Shown: positions 53,366 through 62,149 of the stretch, piece by piece
Layout: each line of letters begins with the position of its first letter
Numbering within the stretch: the first letter of the stretch is position 1
Origin: Paenibacillus lactis
GTDB taxonomy: Bacteria; Bacillota; Bacilli; Paenibacillales; Paenibacillaceae
NCBI RefSeq assembly: GCF_017873605.1
Contig: NZ_JAGGKI010000021.1
Location: 1 to 64,000, forward strand
DNA length: 64,000 nt
Reading direction: 5' to 3'
Program-made: the position numbers and the translations under genes
The notes under the pieces: model-generated
What the model was told of the DNA's origin: nothing
Databases searched by the model: none
The model's input: the letters and a program-made list of their open reading frames with translations, nothing else

Positions 53366-54442
53366 TTAAATCTGTCTGTCAATGAACACTTGCTCCTGCA
53401 GCCTCTTCAATCCTTCCTTGATGTTCCGTGCCCGTACCTCGCCGATGCCGTCGACTTCGTCCAATTCGTGGATCGAGGCGGACATGATGCTGGACAGATC
53501 CTGGAACCGGTCGACTAGGTTACGGATGATGACATTCGGCAGACGCGGGATCTTGTTCAGGATCCGGTATCCGCGCGGCAGAATCTCTTCTTCGGAAGCG
53601 GCGGCGGAAGCCGGATAGCCGAGAAGTCTGACGATATGGTGAATGTCCAGGAGCTCTTCATCGGTCGAACGTTTAAGCGCCAGAATGATCTCGCGGATCT
53701 TCTCTTCGCTGTATTCGCGCGCATAATCCGCGTACAAGAGCCATGCTTCCTCCTCCATATTGCTTACCAGCTCATCCATCTGCATGCTGATCAGTCGGCC
53801 TTCATTGCCAAGCTCGTTAATATATCGCTTGATTTCCTTCTTGATGCGCAGCACCATCTCTACGCGCTGGATGACGTTGACCACTTCGGGGATCGTAACC
53901 AGCTCCTCGAATTCCGAGGCGGACAGGTTGGTCAGCGACTGGTTGAGCACGGCTCTGTACCGCTCCAGCGTCTGAATCGCTTGGTTGGCTTTGGTCAAAA
54001 TAACGCCGATTTCCTTTAACGCATACCGCAGCGAGCCTTGATACAATGTAATGATATTCCGGCGCTGCGAGATGGACACCACCAGCTTGCCCGTCTGCTT
54101 CGCCACCCGCTCCGCCGTCCGGTGACGTATCCCTGTCTCAATGGAAGAAATGGATGAGTCGGGGATGAGCTGGGTGTTGGCATATAGTATCCGTTTCAAG
54201 TCTTCGCTCAAGATGATGGCGCCGTCCATCTTGGCAAGCTCATACAAATAGTTCGGCGAGAAATCGCAGTTGATGGAGAAGCCCCCGTCGACAACCTCCA
54301 TCACCTCGGGGCTGTAGCCCACAACGATCAGCGCGCCCGTCTTCGCCCGCAGCACGTTCTCCAATCCGTCGCGAAACGGCGTTCCCGGTGCTACCAGCTT
54401 TAGCAAATCATTCATTTTGTCCAGTTGGCTCGTTTCCTTCAC
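53366..54442 (-). CDS. disA: DNA integrity scanning diadenylate cyclase DisA
   Basis: DisA (358 residues) makes cyclic di-AMP and scans DNA; activity falls at branched DNA, which delays sporulation in B. subtilis. The cyclase motifs DGA (73-75) and RHR (106-108) are intact, and the C-terminus has the helix-hairpin-helix DNA-binding part (ELDEVDGIGEVRARNIKEGL). The GTG at 54442 with AGGGGG 9 nt upstream gives the family length. It lies 13 nt after radA, its usual partner. Confidence 0.98.
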   Translation of the reverse strand: MKETSQLDKMNDLLKLVAPGTPFRDGLENVLRAKTGALIVVGYSPEVMEVVDGGFSINCDFSPNYLYELAKMDGAIILSEDLKRILYANTQLIPDSSISSIETGIRHRTAERVAKQTGKLVVSISQRRNIITLYQGSLRYALKEIGVILTKANQAIQTLERYRAVLNQSLTNLSASEFEELVTIPEVVNVIQRVEMVLRIKKEIKRYINELGNEGRLISMQMDELVSNMEEEAWLLYADYAREYSEEKIREIILALKRSTDEELLDIHHIVRLLGYPASAAASEEEILPRGYRILNKIPRLPNVIIRNLVDRFQDLSSIMSASIHELDEVDGIGEVRARNIKEGLKRLQEQVFIDRQI

Positions 54443-54455
54443 CCTCGTATGCCCC

Positions 54456-55823
54456 CTAATCTAACGCAACCGCTAATGCATCTGCAACGGTATTAACTCC
54501 GATAATTTCAATTCCTTTGGGGTGCTTCCACCCCTTCAAGCTCTTCTCTGGTAAAATCACGCGTTTGAAGCCGAGCTTCTCGGCTTCCTTCACCCTTTGC
54601 TCCGCCCGGGAAACGGCGCGAACCTCGCCGGTCAGCCCGACCTCGCCGAAAATAACATCATACGGCTTGGTCGGAATATCGCGAAAGCTGGATGCGATGC
54701 TGACAGCGATCGCCAAATCGACGGCAGGCTCATCCAGCTTGACGCCGCCGGCCACATTCAAATAGGCGTCCTGCGTCTGCAGGAACATGCCCATCCGTTT
54801 CTCCAGCACGGCGATAATCAGGTTCATGCGATGATGGTCGACGCCTGTGCCCATCCGTCTCGGTGACGGAAAATGCGTCGTGGATATAAGCGCCTGAAGC
54901 TCCACGAGCACAGGACGCGTTCCCTCCATGCTGGCGACGACGGTCGACCCGGCTACGCCTAAAGGGCGCTCGGAGAGGAACAGCTCGGACGGGTTACCCA
55001 CTTCACGCAGACCGTCCTCTCCCATTTCAAATATGCCGATCTCATTTGTCGAACCGAAGCGGTTCTTGACCGCACGCAGCAGGCGGTACGTATGATGCCG
55101 CTCTCCTTCAAAGTAAAGCACGCAATCCACCATATGCTCCAGCATCCGCGGCCCTGCAATGGCCCCTTCCTTGGTCACGTGGCCGACCAGCACCGTGGCA
55201 ATGCCCTTCACCTTCGCCAGACGCATGAAGCGGGAGGTGCATTCCCGAACCTGGGATACGCTTCCCGGCGCGCTCGTGACCTCCGGCAGGTATACCGTTT
55301 GAATGGAGTCGATCACGACAAAGCCCGGCTGAACGCTCTCCACCGCTTCCTCGATCGATTCCAGGTTCGTTTCGCAGAGGACGAACAGCTCCGGCGACAG
55401 CGCGCCGAGCCGGTCGGCCCGAAGCTTCGTTTGCCGAACCGATTCCTCACCCGATATATACAGGACGCGGATGCCGCTTTGCGCCAAACGGTTCGAGGCT
55501 TGCAGCAGCAGCGTCGATTTCCCGATGCCGGGGTCTCCTCCAACCAGCACGAGCGATCCGGGAACGAGCCCGCCGCCGAGCACACGGTTCAATTCCGCAA
55601 TCCCCGTCTGGATTCTCGGTTCCTTTCCGCTCTCTATATTTATGATGGAAAGGGGCTTTTCTTTACTATGAAAAAGAGGGGAATTCATCCCCTGCGTCTT
55701 GATTACCGTCTCGGTCTCCTCTACCATGGAATTCCATGATTGACAGCCCGGACATTTCCCGAACCATTTCGGCGCTTCATAGCCGCATTCGGTACAGAAA
55801 AATTTCGTCTTAGTTTTGGCCAT
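54456..55823 (-). CDS. radA: DNA repair protein RadA
   Basis: RadA (455 residues) is a RecA-like helicase that drives branch migration of recombination intermediates. A zinc finger (C10, C13, C24, C27), Walker A GGDPGIGKST near residue 95, the KNRFGSTNEIG motif and a C-terminal Lon-like domain (PAVDLAIAVSIASSF) are all visible. The start at 55823 has AAGGAG upstream. DisA activity in Bacillus is controlled by RadA, which fits their linkage. Confidence 0.98.
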   Translation of the reverse strand: MAKTKTKFFCTECGYEAPKWFGKCPGCQSWNSMVEETETVIKTQGMNSPLFHSKEKPLSIINIESGKEPRIQTGIAELNRVLGGGLVPGSLVLVGGDPGIGKSTLLLQASNRLAQSGIRVLYISGEESVRQTKLRADRLGALSPELFVLCETNLESIEEAVESVQPGFVVIDSIQTVYLPEVTSAPGSVSQVRECTSRFMRLAKVKGIATVLVGHVTKEGAIAGPRMLEHMVDCVLYFEGERHHTYRLLRAVKNRFGSTNEIGIFEMGEDGLREVGNPSELFLSERPLGVAGSTVVASMEGTRPVLVELQALISTTHFPSPRRMGTGVDHHRMNLIIAVLEKRMGMFLQTQDAYLNVAGGVKLDEPAVDLAIAVSIASSFRDIPTKPYDVIFGEVGLTGEVRAVSRAEQRVKEAEKLGFKRVILPEKSLKGWKHPKGIEIIGVNTVADALAVALD

Positions 55824-55877
55824 GGAAGTCTCCTTTATGTTGCCTTTTCCTTTGTCGGAATCCGTAAAACCCTGCAA

Positions 55878-56003
55878 AATCAGGCATTAATCAAAGTTTA
55901 CCATTTCTTCTAATTGACCGTAAAGGCAAATTGCACAACTTTACACAGGATGGGATGGATTTGTTTAAAATTTAAAGAGCCGAAGGAGAATCGGCATTTG
56001 TTT
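55878..56003. other. Upstream part of the radA-clpC gap
   Basis: No gene. A GCCG/CGGC hairpin (55979-55995) and two TTTGTTTAA copies (about 55960-55968 and 55998-56005) are seen. A minus-strand TTTACG/TAAACT pair near 55890-55925 is a weak promoter candidate for radA. Confidence 0.3.
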
Positions 56004-56052
56004 AATGATCATTTACGAACAAGCGGTGTGTCCGCTTCGCTGCCTGATCATT
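56004..56052. repeat. Nested inverted repeat next to repeat copy 2
   Basis: AATGATCA/TGATCATT (56004-56011 and 56045-56052) encloses AAGCGG/CCGCTT (56021-56026 and 56032-56037), all perfect, 4 bp from the dispersed repeat. No T run follows in either direction. Confidence 0.65.
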
Positions 56053-56056
56053 CTTA

Positions 56057-56162
56057 CGATCGCTGTTAAACAAGGGGAACTGGAATGGATTATCGTTGTG
56101 GCTTCCCGGTTTTTAAAGGCGAGCGCTGTCGCATCTTTGGAACGATTCCGTCCTCTCCGCTA
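56057..56162. repeat. Dispersed structured repeat, copy 2
   Basis: It shares CGATCGCTGTT (56057-56067), AAAGGCGAGCGC (56115-56126), ATTCCGTCC (56145-56153) and CGCTA (56158-56162) with copy 1 at almost identical spacing. The centre has different sequence but can still form a 14-bp imperfect stem (11 of 14 paired; about 56066-56079 with 56103-56116). Confidence 0.75.
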
Positions 56163-56180
56163 GGTTGGTACCCCAAAATC

Positions 56181-56213
56181 AAAAACCCCCGCTGGAAATA
56201 ATCCAGCAGGGGG
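56181..56213 (-). terminator. Terminator of the ctsR-clpC operon
   Basis: CCCCCGCTGG (56186-56195) pairs with CCAGCAGGGGG (56203-56213) with one bulge; five T follow on the minus strand. It begins 11 nt after the clpC stop. Confidence 0.9.
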
Positions 56214-56223
56214 GAATCTACGC

Positions 56224-58680
56224 TTATTCGGTCTCGGACGATGCGGCAGCAACGCTATCCTTCTTGCGGACGGACAGCTCGCCGTTCTCCTCGTCGATGA
56301 TGAGGGCATCGCCTTTCTTGACATTGCCCTTCAGCAGTTCCTCGGAAAGACGGTCCTCGATATGCTTCTGGATGGCCCGGCGCAATGGACGGGCACCGAA
56401 GGCAGGGTCGTAGCCTTCTTTCGCGATGAACGCCTTCGCCTGATCGGTAAGCTCGAATTCCACGTCGAATTCGCGCAGCCGCTTGCGCAGCTCGTCGGAC
56501 ATCAAGGTCACGATCTCGGCGATATGCTTCTCTTCGAGCGAGTGGAACACGATGATCTCATCGATCCGGTTCAGGAACTCCGGACGGAAGCTCTTCTTCA
56601 GCTCATCCATCACTTTCGTCTTCATATTGTTGTAATCGCGGCCCGCATCGGTCACGGCGGTGAAGCCGAGCGTCGAATTGCGCTTGATCGCCTCGGCGCC
56701 GACGTTCGACGTGAGGATGATCAACGTGTTGCGGAAGTCGACGACGCGGCCCTTGGAATCGGTCAAGCGTCCGTCCTCCAGCACCTGAAGCAGAATGTTG
56801 AACACTTCAGGATGCGCCTTCTCGATCTCATCCAGCAGGACGACGGAGTATGGCTTGCGGCGAACCTTCTCGGTCAGTTGGCCGCCTTCCTCGTAGCCCA
56901 CGTATCCCGGAGGCGCTCCGACGAGACGTGCCGTGGAATGCTTCTCCATGTACTCGGACATGTCGATCCGAACGACCGCATTCTCATCGCCGAACATCGC
57001 TTCGGCAAGCGCGCGTGCAAGCTCGGTTTTACCAACGCCTGTAGGTCCAAGGAAGATGAAGGAGCCCATCGGACGCTTCGGATCTTTCAGACCTGCGCGT
57101 GCACGGCGTACCGCACGGCTGACAGCCTTAACGGCTTCTTCCTGACCGATGACGCGGCTGTGCAGAATCTCTTCGAGATTGAGCAGGCGCTCCGTCTCTT
57201 CTTCCTTCAGCTTATTCACCGGAATTCCGGTCCAGTTCGCCACGACATCGGCGATATCCTCAGGCGTAACCTCGGAATCGGTGCGGCCCTGCTTTTCCTT
57301 CCACTGATTCTTCGTAATTTCGAGCTCTTCGCGCAGCTTCTGCTCGGTATCGCGAAGTGCAGCGGCCTTTTCGAATTCCTGGCTTTGGACAGCGGCATCC
57401 TTCTCCTTGCGGATGTCTTCCAGATGCGCTTCCTGGTCTTTCAGATTCGGCGGAATCGTGTACGTATTCAAGCGTACCTTGGAGCCCGCCTCGTCGATCA
57501 GGTCGATGGCCTTATCCGGCAGGAACCGGTCCGTAATGTAACGATCGGACAGCTTCACGGCTTGCTCGATCGCCTCATCCGTAATCTTCACGCGGTGATG
57601 CGCTTCATATCTGTCACGCAGCCCGTAGAGGATCTGAATCGCTTCCTCCGGAGAAGGCTGATCCACCGTGATTGGCTGGAAGCGCCGTTCAAGGGCAGCA
57701 TCCTTCTCAATATATTTGCGGTATTCATCCAGCGTCGTCGCCCCGATGCACTGCAGCTCGCCGCGCGCCAGGGACGGCTTCAGAATGTTGGAAGCGTCGA
57801 TCGCGCCTTCCGCACCGCCTGCACCGATCAGCGTATGCAGCTCGTCGATGAACAGGATGATGTTGCCCGCTTGGCGGATCTCATCCATAATCTTCTTCAG
57901 CCGGTCTTCAAACTCGCCGCGGTATTTCGTGCCGGCCACGACCGAGCCCATGTCGAGGGTCATGACCCGCTTATCGCGGAGCGTTTCCGGAATTTCATTA
58001 TTGATAATGCGCTGAGCCAAGCCCTCGGCGATGGCCGTTTTACCGACCCCTGGTTCCCCAATCAAAACCGGGTTGTTCTTCGTGCGGCGGCTCAGCACCT
58101 GAATGACGCGCTCAATCTCTTTGCTTCGGCCGATGACCGGATCCAGGTTGCCTTCCTTGGCAATCGCGGTCAAATCGCGGGCCAAGCTGTCCAGCGTAGG
58201 CGTGCTTACGTTTTGCGGCGTGCCGTGGTGGCTCGATACCGCCTCGCTGCTGCCGAGCAGCTGCAGCACCTGCTGGCGCGCCTTGTTCAGGCTGATGCCC
58301 AGATTGTTCAGCACGCGTGCTGCCACGCCTTCGCCCTCGCGAATCAATCCAAGCAAAATATGTTCTGTTCCAACGTAGGTGTGCCCCAGCTTGCGGGCTT
58401 CATCCATGGAAAGCTCAATAACCTTCTTTGCCCGCGGCGTGTAGGCAATATTGGTTGGCTGCTCTTGGCCGCGTCCGATCAAGGTCTCTACTTCGTCTTG
58501 GATTTTCTCAAGACCAAGCCCGAGGCCGATCAGCGCTTTAGCCGCAATGCCGTCTCCTTCGCGGATGAGTCCGAGTAAAATATGCTCTGTTCCGATATTG
58601 TTATGTCCCAGACGCACGGCTTCTTCTTGAGCCAATGCAAGCACCTTCTGAGCACGTTCCGTAAATCTGCCAAACATCAT
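56224..58680 (-). CDS. clpC: ATP-dependent Clp protease ATPase subunit ClpC
   Basis: ClpC (818 residues) is the Hsp100 unfoldase that feeds ClpP. Two Clp N-terminal repeats, Walker A GEPGVGKT in the first AAA+ domain, a UVR-like coiled coil (VQSQEFEKAAALRD) that binds adaptors such as MecA and McsB, and GPTGVGKT in the second domain are present. The start at 58680 (MMFGRFTERAQ) has GGAGGTG 7 nt upstream. It is the last gene of the heat-shock operon, but a 204-nt gap with a UUCG hairpin separates it from mcsB. Confidence 0.99.
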   Translation of the reverse strand: MMFGRFTERAQKVLALAQEEAVRLGHNNIGTEHILLGLIREGDGIAAKALIGLGLGLEKIQDEVETLIGRGQEQPTNIAYTPRAKKVIELSMDEARKLGHTYVGTEHILLGLIREGEGVAARVLNNLGISLNKARQQVLQLLGSSEAVSSHHGTPQNVSTPTLDSLARDLTAIAKEGNLDPVIGRSKEIERVIQVLSRRTKNNPVLIGEPGVGKTAIAEGLAQRIINNEIPETLRDKRVMTLDMGSVVAGTKYRGEFEDRLKKIMDEIRQAGNIILFIDELHTLIGAGGAEGAIDASNILKPSLARGELQCIGATTLDEYRKYIEKDAALERRFQPITVDQPSPEEAIQILYGLRDRYEAHHRVKITDEAIEQAVKLSDRYITDRFLPDKAIDLIDEAGSKVRLNTYTIPPNLKDQEAHLEDIRKEKDAAVQSQEFEKAAALRDTEQKLREELEITKNQWKEKQGRTDSEVTPEDIADVVANWTGIPVNKLKEEETERLLNLEEILHSRVIGQEEAVKAVSRAVRRARAGLKDPKRPMGSFIFLGPTGVGKTELARALAEAMFGDENAVVRIDMSEYMEKHSTARLVGAPPGYVGYEEGGQLTEKVRRKPYSVVLLDEIEKAHPEVFNILLQVLEDGRLTDSKGRVVDFRNTLIILTSNVGAEAIKRNSTLGFTAVTDAGRDYNNMKTKVMDELKKSFRPEFLNRIDEIIVFHSLEEKHIAEIVTLMSDELRKRLREFDVEFELTDQAKAFIAKEGYDPAFGARPLRRAIQKHIEDRLSEELLKGNVKKGDALIIDEENGELSVRKKDSVAAASSETE

Positions 58681-58731
58681 AATATTGCACCTCCACGTTT
58701 CATGTATATTTACCCTCACGAATTTCGGTGT

Positions 58732-58755
58732 ATCGCCGCCCCGAAGGGCCGCGAT
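58732..58755 (-). other. UUCG hairpin in the clpC leader
   Basis: On the minus strand the RNA would form ATCGC-G-GCCC-TTCG-GGGC-G-GCGAT (58732-58755), a 9-bp stem with one G-G mismatch and a UUCG tetraloop, about 52-75 nt before the clpC start. A second hairpin, ACCCTGG/CCCGGGT (58807-58813 and 58823-58829), lies further upstream. Confidence 0.55.
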
Positions 58756-58884
58756 GCTGCCCGATTCGCCTATTAAAAGAAACAACGGTTATATTCCATT
58801 AACCGAACCCTGGCATTTTTATCCCGGGTCAAGAAATATTCTTCCTGAAAGCTCTAGATTCCTGTTTCTTAATCAAAAGTTCAT

Positions 58885-59952
58885 CTACGGCTTCGCAGCC
58901 AGCGTTTCCCTGATGAGCTTGGCTCTGTACATATCGCGTTCCGAAGGATTCATGCTCTCCCCGAACGTCTTTTGCAGGAAGCCCGGCTGCGTCTTCACAT
59001 TAAGCTCATTCATCACCGAGCTGGCCGGACCTTCGAGCAATCCCAGATCCACACCGAGACGGACATCGGACAGCCGCTGCGCCGCTTCCTTGGAATCCAT
59101 AACCGCCGCGTAGGACAGTATGCCATAGGAGCGCATCACCCGGTCCGTGATCCGCAGCTTGGATTCATTAATAAGACGCTGTCTGGCGTTCTTCTCATGC
59201 TCAATGATCTGCAGGGCGACACTGTGAAGATTTTCAATAATCTCGGCTTCGGTCTGGCCAAGCGTAATCTGGTTGGAGATCTGGAACAGATTGCCCACAG
59301 CTTCGCTGCCCTCGCCGTAAATGCCCCGAACGGTCAAGCCGACCTGAGACACGGCCGAGAGAATCCGGTTGATCTGCTGGGTCATCACCAGCGCCGGCAG
59401 ATGCATCATAACCGAGGCACGGAGGCCGGTTCCGACGTTCGTCGGACAGCTGGTCAGGAATCCCCGCTTGTCATCAAAGGCGTAATCCACATGCGCTTCG
59501 AAAATATCGTCCAGCGCCGTCGCTCGCTCCCAAGCTTCTCTAACCTGAAAGCCCGGATATAAACACTGTATGCGCAGATGATCCTCTTCATTGATCATGA
59601 TGCTGACGGATTCGTCCTCTGTCAAAATGACAGCGCCGTTTCGGGATTCATTGGCCAGATTGGGACTGATCAGATGCTTCTCGACAAGCACCCGTTTATC
59701 CAAATCGTCAATATCGCTCAATTTGATAACATGCAGCTCCCCGAAATCGTTCAGCCGCTCCCTATCCTTGATGACGCTGATCAGGCGCTCTAGCACTTCG
59801 CTCGACTGCTGATTCGTCGCCAGCAGCGGGAAAGGAAGCTGCTGCAGATTGCGCGCCACCCTGACACGGGTGCTGATGACAATGTCGGAATCCTGACCAT
59901 TCCCGCGCATCCATTCGCTCAGCGCCGTATCGGTAAACCGGTGATTAGACAT
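58885..59952 (-). CDS. mcsB: Protein arginine kinase McsB
   Basis: McsB (355 residues) phosphorylates arginine residues, marking proteins for ClpCP and releasing CtsR from DNA under stress. The phosphagen-kinase fold shows in DIVISTRVRVARNLQQLPFP and the catalytic-cysteine segment LTSCPTNVGTGLRASVMMHLP. The ATG at 59952 has GGAGG 8 nt upstream, a GTG one codon earlier being the alternative. mcsA lies 41 nt before it. Confidence 0.98.
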   Translation of the reverse strand: MSNHRFTDTALSEWMRGNGQDSDIVISTRVRVARNLQQLPFPLLATNQQSSEVLERLISVIKDRERLNDFGELHVIKLSDIDDLDKRVLVEKHLISPNLANESRNGAVILTEDESVSIMINEEDHLRIQCLYPGFQVREAWERATALDDIFEAHVDYAFDDKRGFLTSCPTNVGTGLRASVMMHLPALVMTQQINRILSAVSQVGLTVRGIYGEGSEAVGNLFQISNQITLGQTEAEIIENLHSVALQIIEHEKNARQRLINESKLRITDRVMRSYGILSYAAVMDSKEAAQRLSDVRLGVDLGLLEGPASSVMNELNVKTQPGFLQKTFGESMNPSERDMYRAKLIRETLAAKP

Positions 59953-59993
59953 CACGCATTCCTCCTAGCTAAAAGTGCATCATCATAAGTTCC

Positions 59994-60518
59994 TCATCCT
60001 TGGGCGATATTTCGCTCAAGCTCGCGGATCCGGTCCCGAATCTCGGCGGCCGTTTCAAACTCCTCCTGCACGATCCGGAACTGAAGCTCCTTCTTCAGCT
60101 CCTCAATCTTGCGCTTGAGCTGAATGACACCGCCGGTCCGCTTCGGCACCTTGCCGACATGGGACGTATTGCCATGCACTCGCTTGAACAGCGGATCCAG
60201 GCGATCCGAGAAATATTTATAACACGAGCTGCAGCCGAAACGGCCAAGCTTGCTGAATTGGGAATACGTCATGCCGCATTCCTCGCAGCGCAGTGTCTGC
60301 GCCGGCTTGGCACCCGCATTCTGGCCCTTGCCGGAAGGATCCAGATCCAGGAGGCCTGAAAGCAAACTGTGTATAGAAAAACCATTCGACGTCCCGGGGA
60401 TCAATTCCCCTTTTTCACGGGCACAAGATTCACAAAAATGAAATTCGGTCTTCTCGCCATTCACGATTTTCGTAAAATGCAATGTCGCTGGTCGTTTACC
60501 ACATTCCTGGCATATCAT
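59994..60518 (-). CDS. mcsA: McsA, activator of protein arginine kinase
   Basis: McsA (174 residues) activates McsB. Four CxxC pairs (CQECGK, CESCAR, CEECGM, CSSCYK) form zinc-binding modules in the first 90 residues, and a UVR domain (ELKKELQFRIVQEEFETAAEIRDRIREL) closes the protein. It follows ctsR by 24 nt. Confidence 0.97.
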   Translation of the reverse strand: MICQECGKRPATLHFTKIVNGEKTEFHFCESCAREKGELIPGTSNGFSIHSLLSGLLDLDPSGKGQNAGAKPAQTLRCEECGMTYSQFSKLGRFGCSSCYKYFSDRLDPLFKRVHGNTSHVGKVPKRTGGVIQLKRKIEELKKELQFRIVQEEFETAAEIRDRIRELERNIAQG

Positions 60519-60542
60519 ACTCCATGCCCTCCTTACACAGAC

Positions 60543-61004
60543 TCACTTACCTAACAAAGCAATAAGCATGGCCTTCATGATTCTCGCACGGAGCTCATCC
60601 CGGTAAGGAAGCTTCACATTGAGGCAATCCCTCGAAATGGCGGCCCGCATCAAGCTGGCCTCTCGTTTGTTCAAGAACCTTGACTCCTCCAACTGGTAGA
60701 TCAGCCCTTCCGCGACCGTCTGGTCGATCCGGCTGCCGATCGTATGATGCAGATGCTGGTGGAGTGCGGAATGCTGGGGAAGCTCGATCCGCTGGATGCG
60801 GATATAACCGCCGCCTCCGCGCTTGCTCTCGACGAGAAAGCCCTTCTCCAGCGTAAATCTGGTGCTGATGACATAGTTGATCTGGGAAGGAACGCAGGAG
60901 AACTGCTCCGCCAGATCGTTCCGTTGAATTTCAACGGTTCCCTCCGGGCTTTCCTGCAAAATGCTCTTGAGGTATTGTTCGATAATATCAGAGATATTAC
61001 GCAT
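60543..61004 (-). CDS. ctsR: Transcriptional regulator CtsR
   Basis: CtsR (153 residues) represses class III heat-shock genes (clp genes) and falls off DNA at high temperature through the glycine-rich wing, here KRGGGGYIRI. The N-terminal winged helix starts MRNISDIIEQYLKSIL. The start at 61004 has GGAGGATG upstream; the frame open to 61073 would run through its own operator region and is not used. A CtsR box upstream shows autoregulation of the operon. Confidence 0.98.
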   Translation of the reverse strand: MRNISDIIEQYLKSILQESPEGTVEIQRNDLAEQFSCVPSQINYVISTRFTLEKGFLVESKRGGGGYIRIQRIELPQHSALHQHLHHTIGSRIDQTVAEGLIYQLEESRFLNKREASLMRAAISRDCLNVKLPYRDELRARIMKAMLIALLGK

Positions 61005-61122
61005 GGTCTGTTCATCCTCCACTGTTTGAAACGATAAGACGGATTGTGATCTTACACGTCCGCACAGAGTCATACCTTTAAATTTTAACCATAATCAAAA
61101 TCAGCGAACCCTGCCCGTTGAC

Positions 61123-61139
61123 TTTGACTTTCTTTGACT
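61123..61139 (-). promoter_or_regulatory. CtsR operator
   Basis: Two direct heptads AGTCAAA (on the minus strand 61133-61139 and 61123-61129) separated by 3 nt match the CtsR box RGTCAAA-N3-RGTCAAA exactly. A third, partial GTCAA follows at about 61117-61121. The site lies just downstream of the -10. Confidence 0.95.
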
Positions 61140-61147
61140 TTAATCTC

Positions 61148-61175
61148 ATTATAGCATAACTTTAAAATTTGCCAA
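61148..61175 (-). promoter_or_regulatory. ctsR operon promoter
   Basis: TTGGCA (61170-61175) and a perfect TATAAT (61148-61153) with a 16-bp spacer on the minus strand; TG one base before the -10 makes it an extended -10. Confidence 0.85.
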
Positions 61176-61331
61176 GGGGGGGCCACAAAATTTTCGCGCC
61201 GGTCTGTTATTCGTAGTCTGCCCATTTTTTCTCACCCTTATAGCCACAGCCCCGCAGGAATTTTGCCTCTTCGAGCGCCTTCCAAGCCTGCCCTTAATCC
61301 CCACAACGCGCGCCCGCACTCGAGGCTATAG

Positions 61332-61373
61332 AAAAAAGCAGCCTGATCCCGGTTCCCCGGCCATAAGGCTGCT
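61332..61373 (-). terminator. Terminator of the sugar-acid module
   Basis: AGCAGCCT/AGGCTGCT (61337-61344 and 61366-61373) followed by a T run on the minus strand, 47 nt after the GntR stop. The stretch 61176-61331 between it and the ctsR promoter holds nothing that I can name. Confidence 0.88.
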
Positions 61374-61419
61374 CTTCCCTGACTTTATTCCTTTCGAGCC
61401 TTCCCGCTGCGCCCTGTCT

Positions 61420-62136
61420 TTACGCGTCGTAGCTGATTAAATAATGCTGAAGCTCTGTATTGTAATAACCGATGCTGTATTCAATAATCGTCCCCGCACC
61501 GTCGTAAGAGGATCTGAGCCGCTTGAGGAGCGGCGTACCCGGACTGACGCCAAGCAGACCCGCCATCTCTTCATCCGCTACGGCCGCCAGAAAACGGTCG
61601 CGGAAATTCTCCAGCGTAATCTGGCTTTCTTCAATCCGGTCATAAAGGGAAGGGAGCTCGCCAGGCCCGAAATCCCCTCCCATATCGACAAGCGGCGAAA
61701 CATAATGCGTATAGTGAATGTAGGGCTGCCCGTCCAGCAGGTACAACCGCTCGATGCGAAGGCATTTTTCGCCGAATTTTTCATACATCTCGCTATCCGG
61801 CTCGTGAAACACCCATTCGGTCTTCAAATGGCGCTTCTGAATCTGATGCCCTTCCTCGACCAAAATCTCGGTAAACAGCTTGCCCTTGGAAAGCTTCGAG
61901 AACGAGGTATTGCGGGTTACAATCGTCCCTACCCCGCTGCGTTTCTCGACATAGCCCTCCTGGTGCAGCTCCTGAATCGCATTGCGCACGGTCATCTTGC
62001 TGACGTTGAATTCCTGCTCCAGCTGCGGCTCAGAAGGAATATGGGTTCCCAAAGGATACACCCCATGCAGGATCCGGTCCTTAATGATCTTCTTGATCTG
62101 AAGATACAGCGGACCGTTCTTACGCGTGATCGACAT
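61420..62136 (-). CDS. GntR/HutC-family transcriptional regulator
   Basis: A 238-residue regulator with an N-terminal winged helix (KIIKDRILHGVYPLGTHIPSE and SKMTVRNAIQELHQEGYVEKR) and a C-terminal UTRA ligand domain typical of the HutC group, which senses sugar phosphates or related metabolites. The start at 62136 has AAGGTG upstream; the frame stays open far upstream inside kdgK, which is not credible. It is the last gene of the module, so it probably controls kdgK, dgaF and the genes to the right. Confidence 0.92.
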   Translation of the reverse strand: MSITRKNGPLYLQIKKIIKDRILHGVYPLGTHIPSEPQLEQEFNVSKMTVRNAIQELHQEGYVEKRSGVGTIVTRNTSFSKLSKGKLFTEILVEEGHQIQKRHLKTEWVFHEPDSEMYEKFGEKCLRIERLYLLDGQPYIHYTHYVSPLVDMGGDFGPGELPSLYDRIEESQITLENFRDRFLAAVADEEMAGLLGVSPGTPLLKRLRSSYDGAGTIIEYSIGYYNTELQHYLISYDA

Positions 62137-62149
62137 ACGTTCGTTCACC

